In this document: positions 56,165-64,000 of the stretch, in pieces
Layout: each line of letters starts with the position of its first letter
Position numbering within the stretch: the stretch's first letter is position 1
Source of the DNA: Bryum argenteum
Lineage: Eukaryota; Streptophyta; Bryopsida; Bryales; Bryaceae
Reading direction: 5' to 3'
Assembly: GCA_037043015.1 (NCBI GenBank)
Contig: CM073323.1
Location: forward strand, 21,914,758 to 21,978,757
DNA length: 64,000 nucleotides
Made by a program: the position numbers and the translations under genes
The notes under the pieces: model-generated
The model's input: only the letters and a program-made list of their open reading frames with translations
Database searches by the model: none
What the model was told of the DNA's origin: nothing

Positions 56165-59100
56165 TTACGGAAAAATATGACCGTAACCATCATCAAGGCC
56201 TGAAACAGCCGGCTGCATAAGGCCACTGGAAGTACCTCTGTTATTGCCAGTTGATGTCATGCCTGGTGGCATATTGTAATCACTGATCTGGGACAAGGGG
56301 CGATTCTCATTCACAGGTGGAGTTTCCACTTTGGCTTCTTTTCTACTCACCAAGGAGCCTGCATCAGAGAATAAAAACTTCAACAACAATCTCATATATC
56401 AAAGTTCATCTACACTAATAGAGTGCATCCTCTGGTGCTTTCTTGTTTGTGATGCCGCTGAACCATCAAAACAGAATTTGCAATCACCTTTGCGTAGCTG
56501 GTATATTGGGAGCGGACGAACCATCATTTGCAGGCGGATATTCTCCAAACGTTCCAGCAGTGGGTACTTTCATATTGTCGAGTTCCATATTCTTGCTATA
56601 TGACTCCACAATAACGTCGTCCACAAGTTTAATTAACTTGGCTTGCGCCCTGGCACATGACAATCTTATCATCTTGAGAAGATATCTTGAATAACAAGTC
56701 AGGACTTCGTCCATGATGCGTACCCAACAAACGTGAACTTTTCAACACATCTCTCTACGGCCACCAGGTATGGTGTTCCAAGCCCACTACGTTCAGGTTC
56801 TTGAGTTCCAAGATTGAAAAGAAAGACAGCAAAGAGAACCAGAATGTACTTTTTCAAGTCGTCTTGCGCTCGAATGAAACCTTTAAAAACCTTCACAAGC
56901 TTTCGCGTCTTTGAAGCCAGCCTGTTACCCAACACCGTGTTCACATGATTATTCGAGGGCGTCAAAATTCATTCGAATCAAGAGATCTGAGTAAGATTTC
57001 AAGGTACCAACTATGACGTAAAAGTTTCGAGCCCCCAACAACGAAACTTCCAAAGAGATACGACAGACCAGACGGTTGAAAGCAAAGTCGTGATTAGCAC
57101 TCAAAAAGGACATACCCTTTACAATCCTCTTGCACTCCTGCTACTTTCTCATCCAGGATTGTAACTTTATCAGAAAGCTCCGTGGTCTCATGTAGCTTAC
57201 TCTCCAAAATAAGCTGTGAACGAAGACAAACATTTGAAGTTAGAATCGCTCAAGTATTAACAAACAAACTTGCTCAGGAGAAATCGAAATGACTCAAACA
57301 AGCAACTCCACCACCGAAAACAAGTAAAATCGGCGCACCATACCTCTCAATCATCTCACCAGAGCAGCAGAATACGAGTATGCCACTGAACGGTTGATGC
57401 CACTATTATACAAACCGTCTCTCAGGTAACACAAAAACTTGGAAATGACCCTGAGTTCCATCATTACCTCAAGCTTGTTCTTCTGATCCACCAAACTTCG
57501 ATTTTCTCCCTGCACTTCCGCCAACTGCATCACGAATTAAGCAAAAGTTAGAACCTCAAAGTGACACTCCGCCGACCTGAAACTTCAGCCACAAAGATTG
57601 CAGAACTAGGTCTATACCTACGGCGATCATCAATAGATCTACAAAATACGGTGGTCAATAGGAGGGAGAAGCTATAATGGACATTCAAAAGCTTGCTTGT
57701 ATCACGTTGCAATAATATGTTTTGACTCCATATCTGCATATACTTTCCATCTCCACCAGAGTCATATCCGAGAGGATCTACAATAAGCACCCTGTTCACC
57801 ATGTTGAAAGTGAAAACAATTTCCAGATTCATTGCCACCAAGGAGCAGGCTTCCGCCTCTTGGCAATACCAGACTCCAATTAGACACCCAGGAGCGAAAA
57901 GATAATATTAAAATGCTCTTCGGAAGAAACACCTGCTCTTGAAGTTGGTCCCGAAGTTGATTCCTAACCAATCGAGACTCCTTCACCTCGTTGTCGGCGC
58001 CGCCAGGACTATCAGTTCCGAGTTCCTCAGCTGAGACATCACTCAAATGCGGTTCATTTGCTTCTACACGTGGATTCTTGTTCTCCCTCCTAGACGAAGT
58101 CAACATCATAATCGAGTGAGATGATTTGGGAGCACACGGTGTGACCGGTAGGAGCAAGTTCAAAATGAAGGACATTGACGCAGGCATGAGACACTGGATG
58201 CAACAACCACAAAAAGTACGAGCACCAGGACACCAAGGACACCAAGAATTACATCCCAGGCATCCACACACCTTACCCACTAAATATTAGTAAAGGCACA
58301 GTGGAAACATCACTTTAGATTCCCGACATCAGTGCCCGATCCCAACAGCTAGTTACCTGCAGCTTTCAATTTGACTGTTGAAAATTTCCAATAGGTCTGC
58401 TAAAATTTCTACAAGCAACGAATCTAAAGAAAGCAATCAAGCAAGGGGATCGACAAGGACAAATAATGAATTACGCTTGAAAAGGCAAAAAAAAGTTCTT
58501 GAGTTAGAAGAATACCTTCTACACTCAGAGAGTTCTGGAGCCGAGGGCGATCTACTTCTCCTCCGCTTCGCAGGTGAACGACTATGGTCTGCTTATCAAA
58601 TTATAACACATCAGCACCGGCATACTAGTACGTGAGAGTTTCAAAATATTTCTCGAGTTACAACGTGAAGCATAACAACAGAAAAAAATGCCAAGCACAA
58701 GCGTACCAACTGTACCAGACTAAGATACCACCAGACGGGCCTTGAACTAGTGCAAAATACCATCAAACATACTCGTACCATGTAACGATCACACTCGAAC
58801 TACATTCCAAAGATAAAGCATCAAACGGGCTTACCACTGTCTCGGATTGGTGACCTGCGAAATCCTCGACCTCTTCTCTCTTGGCTATGCGACCGAGAAA
58901 ACCGATTCAATGGGGAGTGACGCTCAAATCGATTCCGCACATTCGGACCGCGGGCGTCAAAGTGACCTAAAAATGGTTACAACACTGTCAAAACTTTGCA
59001 GAGAAACGAACAGATGACCCTCAAGACTATTCAGCGAAAACTCAAGATTATGACAAGTTGCAAACGGGCTTACCAATAGATGTGAAAATGACATGACTGA

Positions 59101-59831
59101 ATTTATAGAGTAAGCAACCTCCGTGCTCTTACGACGAAAAAGCCACCTTCCATAATATATATAACTCCTCAAGTCCCGATATTGGACATAATCAATATCA
59201 AGAAATTTGACCATAGTAACCACCAATAAAAAGTATATAATGTCGTCGGGTCCTTACAGTAGTGACAGACTTGTGAAAGAACCTCACTCCCAGCCCCCCA
59301 GGAGAGAGGAGAAACGAATATAACAACCAATAAATGAAGAAATATAATTCTGAGAAGAAGTATAGCCCTCCTTGCATACCCTGAGCACATCTGCTCTCTC
59401 ACAGCAACCCATGAGTATATTCCAAGGTGCACTTCCGGCTTTCCTGTAATATGTTCTCGCAAAATGGCCGTTATAATTCACAGCCGACTTTTTTGGTGAT
59501 GAATCGGTTCTACGAGGTTCTATCAATAAGTGTGTATTTTTCCGAATAAGTGCACTATCGGTAAGCCCGTTTCCAGAATATAAACGCGACCTTAATATAA
59601 TGAGAAAAAATATGTGTAACTTGAGTAGTTTTTGCCTTCGACCACCTTCGCACAGAGCGTTGGAAAGACATTCAAGCATTAGAAATATGAATGAGCAGCC
59701 TCACCAGGCATTCGACGGAGTTCCGCACCTCCATGAGCAAAAGAGCAACTCTGGCGCGGACACGATCCTCGTTGTAAGAACAAAGTACACAATTTCGTCT
59801 TGTACAAGTCGCGGTCCCGCGTGAAAGCCAT
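56165..59831 (-). CDS. CCCH zinc-finger protein with RS-like linker and coiled coil
   Basis: Nine exons on the minus strand: 59831-59705, 58966-58835, 58588-58516, 58089-57933, 57524-57468, 57213-57116, 56921-56850, 56685-56488, 56342-56165. All joins keep frame and give 363 residues. The CCCH finger is near the N-terminus: KLCTLFLQRGSCPRQSCSFAH with Cys15, Cys24, Cys29 and His33 (C-X8-C-X4-C-X3-H). It is followed by an Arg/Ser-rich linker (about 43-108; RFSRSHSQERRGRG, RSPAKRRRSRSPSA). A coiled-coil middle region follows (about 135-260; NQLRDQLQEQ, VDQKNKLE, DKVTILDEKVAGVQEDCK), and a low-complexity Gly/Pro-rich end. This order matches the plant family of CCCH proteins with one finger and a coiled coil (Arabidopsis C3H13 type), probably RNA-binding in the nucleus; its targets are unknown. 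The ATG at 59831 opens the finger-bearing exon. The finger exon is separated by a 738-bp intron. The last acceptor was chosen by phase. Confidence 0.85.
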
Positions 59832-60712
59832 ATCTCTTCTTAAGCTTTTATAAACAACAACAACTCTCGGCGGTTACTCCAAATATCCACTCTCTCATGC
59901 ATCCGCCCTCCTTCTTCCGTTGCCGACACCGTTATACTCTTCTCCCTACTACCGCGCGCCGCATCTCTTATTTTCTACACAATCCAAACCACGCATATCA
60001 ATACCAATCCTCAGTGAACTCGCGAAACCAAAACCAAATTTTAACGATCTCCAAAAATTTCGTATCCAATTTCAACGATACTGATACCGTTATTCGCTCA
60101 TTCTGTTACAAAATTCAAACCTCGCGTCAACTCACTTCGCCACAACAAATTACATGAAGACCTCGCTATCTACCTCCTTCTTAAGGCATTCAAATATTTA
60201 GTCCAATCCAAAACTACTAAGTCTAGAAAAACAGGACATGTCACTCGAAATTTCGCATGATTACTCACTAACCTGGAGACAATTCTAAGAGTGGGTTCAG
60301 AAAGCTCAATCAAATGCAATGGATACACTGAAATGGGCTCAAAAAATGGGGAGAAAAAACAGAGGAGCTGAAGCGGGAACCTGGTGACAGAGACGATGCG
60401 ATGGCGACGTAATAAGTAATGAGAGTGACGTAAAATGTAACTATCGTTTATAAGTCGATTCTTCTTGAGCACGTGAGCACTTGAGGAGGATCAGAGGGGA
60501 AGAAGGAAAAGGAGCTGCCTCCAAGGCAGTGTTCGATGAAACCCTAGGCTTCGTTTTACCTCTGTTCACACTTGTCCCGACTTTTTTTCGGAGGGAATCG
60601 CGCTGCCCGAGGTCGCAATCACAGACAGTTCTAAAAAGTCTTTGGTCAAAGGGTCACTTGATGTGGACTGCCTGGTTACACCCCCATTACCGCGCGTGTC
60701 ACCATCAAAGTA
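59832..60712. other. Upstream region of the CCCH gene
   Basis: 5' UTR/promoter side of the leftward gene up to about 60500; AT- and A-rich with no other exon chain. Beyond it lies GC-rich sequence (60600-60712) without a recognised gene. Confidence 0.4.
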
Positions 60713-61144
60713 AGGTAGAATGACCTTAAACCGCGCGCCCCCCAGCAGCGCAGGGTAGACCGCCCTTGTAGCCGCCCATGGCGTGACCTTATAGCGCGCA
60801 CAACAATTTCATAAATAGTGACTGGATATGGAATCGTGTAGGGAGGTGGTTGGTTCATGGTTTATGGTTCATTGACTCTTTTTTGCACGGTTATAGCTAC
60901 ATGCCTGAGCGCCACAAAGTATTGGTCTGCCGGATAAAAAGGAGAGTCTACTGATCACTTTACGGTCATGTACACTTTTGACTTCAAAAATTTGTAGTTA
61001 ATTCAATTTTTGCTATTTTATTTTAGAAATTTTTGCATTCACTTTCCCTCCTATTTTCCCATCCAAGAAAAATTACAAACATTACACACGAGGTCCACAA
61101 CCATGCTGAATCTCTTATTTGAGCCGTTTAAGGTCATTCTACCT
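60713..61144 (+). mobile_element. TA-flanked MITE (432 bp)
   Basis: Perfect 19-bp terminal inverted repeats AGGTAGAATGACCTTAAAC and its complement, flanked by TA on both sides, which suggests Tc1/mariner-type targeting. The left quarter is GC-rich (CCGCGCGCCCCCC, GCGCGCAC); the rest is AT-rich. No coding. Confidence 0.75.
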
Positions 61145-61322
61145 TATAGTAAGGACAAGTCATTTCATAGTAAGGTGCTCAACAATAGCTCAATCTTCAG
61201 CACGAGAAATCTATAGCAAAGTCAACACTGCAAGCAATTTTCATTCATGGAGAAATCATCAGTTTCGGATTCTTCTACAATTATTTATGAATTTTTGAAG
61301 GTGGACTTATAGGTGTTTTTAA

Positions 61323-62018
61323 GAGGGAAAATTACCAATTTGGCTCTCAAACATCTCATATTTACTACAATGACCCCCCTCCTTTTTCAAAATTACAAAA
61401 GTTGCCCTCATTCTTCTACTCGTGTTTCACCTCACACAATTAGAAGCTAGGCTTCACCATGATTTGAGCATTGTGCATGATCATATTTGGGATTTGGCTG
61501 ACGGAGAAGGTCAATTGCAGTGCGTGGGTCTCAATAAACATTTGCTTTGAGTTTTTGCTAGATAAGTTGTGAGAGGACTACTTCACACAGACCCGGAAGA
61601 AGGTGCATCACATTAAAGAGGTAATACAACAATCTATTTGGACAATAAAAGGGATGTCACCTCCCATCAAGATGATGGATTGCACACACCAACGGAGATT
61701 ATGGGATTATAGATTGCGATGCTCTGCTCTCAAAATCTTCTAATCTCTTTTATGTTGCAACCACTTCACCTTCAACCGTTTCGCAAAACACTTTAAATGC
61801 AAATATATAGGAGTCACTTGAAAAGTACTTACGGTGAAGAGCGAAGAAATAGTCTCGGACTAGAAGTTGAAGTTTGAGGAGGAAGAAGAATGAGGGTCAA
61901 TTCTGTAATATTTATTTTTATTTTTTATTTTTTATTTTTTTTATTTTTTAAATTTTTTTTCAAGGATGGCTAATTTAGTAGATATGAGATATTTAGGGTC
62001 ACTTTTGCAGTTTTCCTT
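61323..62018 (+). mobile_element. Element with long imperfect terminal inverted repeats
   Basis: About 55-bp ends pair with mismatches: left GAGGGAAAATTACCAATTTG, with CATCTCATATTTACTA further in; right GGATGGCTAATTTAGTAGAT, ending GCAGTTTTCCTTC. Long TIRs suggest a Mutator-like MITE, but no 9-11-bp target duplication was found. Interior 61500-61700 looks like unique sequence, possibly captured. Confidence 0.5.
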
Positions 62019-62058
62019 CATTAAAATTGTGCTCTGAACAGTGTTGAAGCTTAAGGTA

Positions 62059-62495
62059 GGAGTCGTGAAAACCGTCCAGCCCCAAAAACCGCAGAATAGG
62101 TTTATGGTAGGGGCTGTAGAACCGTCCGTTCATGGTAAACTGACAGGTTTTGGGAACCATCCACTGTTTTTAGCTCAAACCATGCATGCTGAACGGTTTT
62201 AGACAACTCCTAAGTCAGTTCCCGAACCTATTTTAATTCATTTTGGGACATTCAATCCACAGTTTTCGGAATACAACCTTGCAAAAAAGCCAACACTCTA
62301 TGTTCGGGTAGTGGGACTCCCAAGACTCAAGATTCAAAAATTCATAGGAAATTATAGGATTGTTCAAAAAATGTTTTTTTTTTTTTTTTTGGGGATGGAT
62401 TTGCACTAGCTTTGCATACCATCCAAAAATAATTGAAATTTTACACCACTATTCCAAGTATGCAAAGCTCAAATTCAGACGGTTTTCACCACTCC
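62059..62495 (+). mobile_element. TA-flanked MITE (437 bp)
   Basis: Terminal inverted repeats GGAGTCGTGAAAACCGTC and the near complement GACGGTTTTCACCACTCC (one mismatch), each flanked by TA. The interior repeats the word AACCGT several times in both orientations near the left end. Confidence 0.7.
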
Positions 62496-62553
62496 TACAT
62501 GGTACTCTTGAATTAAGAAGTATCATGTACCTCAAAGTGAAGGTTACTAATTG

Positions 62554-62818
62554 AGGCACCACAAGCCTTGGCTTGGTGGTTAGGACTTAGGCCCCCAATG
62601 AGGAGGTCGTGGGTTCTATTCCCCATGCCGGCATGGTGCTCACCACTATAGTCCACCCAACTATTGTGGCAGGTCCTTACCCAACTATTGTGGGAGCAAG
62701 GCACTAGTAACTACCCAACTATTGTGAGAGCAAGGCACTAGTAACTAGGCTAGAAACTAGCGTAGTTATAGTCTCTCAATCTCTCTCTCAATCTCTCGAG
62801 AGGGGGAAGTAGTATTGT
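62554..62818 (+). mobile_element. Second copy of the tRNA-derived SINE, 3' truncated
   Basis: Same head as the SINE at 18082 (AGGCACCACAAGCCTTGGCT, B-box GGGTTCTATTCCC). The middle is rearranged: CCCAACTATTGTG occurs three times and AGCAAGGCACTAGTAACTA twice. Similarity stops at AGTAGTATTGT; no TATC tail or flanking duplication. Confidence 0.75.
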
Positions 62819-62819
62819 A

Positions 62820-64000
62820 CTTGTTAAGAGATGCTTTGTTTTGACTGCCATGCTCCCTTCTTCTTTTTGGTGAGAATGGCAGCTCACCCCATGTTAGAGA
62901 GTACTCTACTAGCGAGTGTTTGATTTCAAGACATTGGGAGAGATTATATTACTCTTAATTGTTCTAGTCCAAAAACTTACAAGTTATACCAACTTTCCGT
63001 AAGCCAAACTTCTTGTTGCTAAAGAATAAAAATTGAAGAGCATATAATAACATTTCAGTCATTAAACATATGGAGTTCATTACTTTCAACTTAATGTTGG
63101 AGTATTTTATAGTGATTATGCTTATCTTTATCAATAAAAGATCAATGATTCCAATAATTAAAACCTGCAAGTGAGTAATTTACATTTAAATGATCAAATG
63201 GAATTTAAAAGAGAGAGTAGATGATTTGATTACATACCTTGTTAGATGATTTGATTGATTGTAAGATATGTCATGACTTTCCGGAAACCAAATACACATA
63301 ATATTGAATACAGGTAGAGTCTATAGTCCGTTATACGATACAAGGTAGGAGAACCTAAAGGCGGCCACCCCACTAAAAGCGTGCATGTCAAATTGTCATG
63401 TCAGTCTCAACGAAAGCGTGCATGTGAGGTTGTCATGTCAGCTTCAATGAGATCCAATCATCCAACAATTACTATTAATAGATCTCATGCCCACATGTTA
63501 TTATCTAATTACGAATTAATCTATGTTGGTTTCTTCTGAAATTTGTACTTATTATTGTGAGAGCGTGTAAATATCATAAAAATAGGGCATCTTTGTTTTT
63601 TACATTTATTAATCACTTAAAGATAGGAAGTTACTCATTCCACCACTTCAAGTAAAGTATATAGTGTATAGAATAGTATGTACAAAAATAGGAGTTCATA
63701 CCTTAGTTGCACAAGTCATGATTGTTGATATGGTATAGAAACAAACACAAGGTATAATACCATTTTGTAATAAAATATCCTTGTGAAGGATGGAGCTGCA
63801 ATAGTAATCAGGTACATGTGTGGTAAATGGCTTAGAAGCAACTCAAATTTCAGATTGGCATGCTAAATGGAGAGCTGCAAAGGAAATTAATTTTGGAAGA
63901 TGTGCAAACTAAGCTAGAGATTCGACAAATTAGAATGATTAATCTTGGATCAATGTTGAATAAATTATGAATTTTGGAAGGGAAACAAATAGGTGTACCC
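62820..64000. other. Right-edge intergenic stretch, one short duplication
   Basis: No gene seen. A 37-bp tandem duplication occurs at 63376-63449 (AAAGCGTGCATGT and TTGTCATGTCAG in both units). Confidence 0.5.

Overview
This is a nuclear segment of a land plant genome. It is AT-rich, and most genes are split by introns. The gene families are plant ones: a three-RRM/SPOC protein of the FPA type, a plant-type SMG7/EST1 protein and a plant CCCH protein of the SR-linker/coiled-coil type. The RAD51 gene has no introns. Intronless RAD51 is known from the moss Physcomitrella, whereas flowering-plant RAD51 is intron-rich, so I lean to a bryophyte or other non-seed plant. This is an inference, not a proof.

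Layout. 1-880 (minus): the 5' end of an unrecognised multi-exon gene that runs off the left edge. 0.9-7.2 kb: intergenic DNA full of small DNA transposons, plus a gene-like relic. 7.67-10.11 kb (plus): a class-3 lipase with three exons. 10.1-12.9 kb: tandem repeats and a complete 972-bp TTAA-flanked MITE. 12.96-15.45 kb (minus): an unrecognised exon-intron gene with a degenerate internal repeat. 15.5-18.5 kb: relics and a full-length tRNA-derived SINE with a 13-bp target duplication. 19.08-20.10 kb (plus): intronless RAD51 with an upstream E2F-type site. 23.5-28.0 kb (minus): SMG7, with candidate introns in its 3' UTR. 28-33 kb: intergenic minisatellites. 33.45-38.40 kb (plus): an FPA-like RNA-binding protein. 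40.6-46.3 kb: a 429-bp non-autonomous pogo-like element and, 1.5 kb away, a 3.85-kb relative carrying a broken transposase. 46.7-51 kb: scattered exon-like segments of an unrecognised gene or relic. 50.7-54.3 kb: a Stowaway MITE, a hAT MITE and more TTAA-flanked MITEs. 56.2-59.8 kb (minus): a nine-exon CCCH zinc-finger gene. 60.5-64 kb: three TIR elements and a second SINE.

The genes do not form a cluster with one function. SMG7, FPA and the CCCH protein all belong to RNA biology (decay, 3'-end choice, probable splicing or RNA binding), RAD51 is recombinational repair, and the lipase is metabolism. The most distinctive feature is the transposon content: no LTR element was recognised, but there are at least eight kinds of small TIR element, dominated by a family with CCCYTAAA... 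termini flanked by TTAA (piggyBac-like target choice). Exon models were built by hand from open frames, GT/AG signals and family similarity; each complete model closes in frame.
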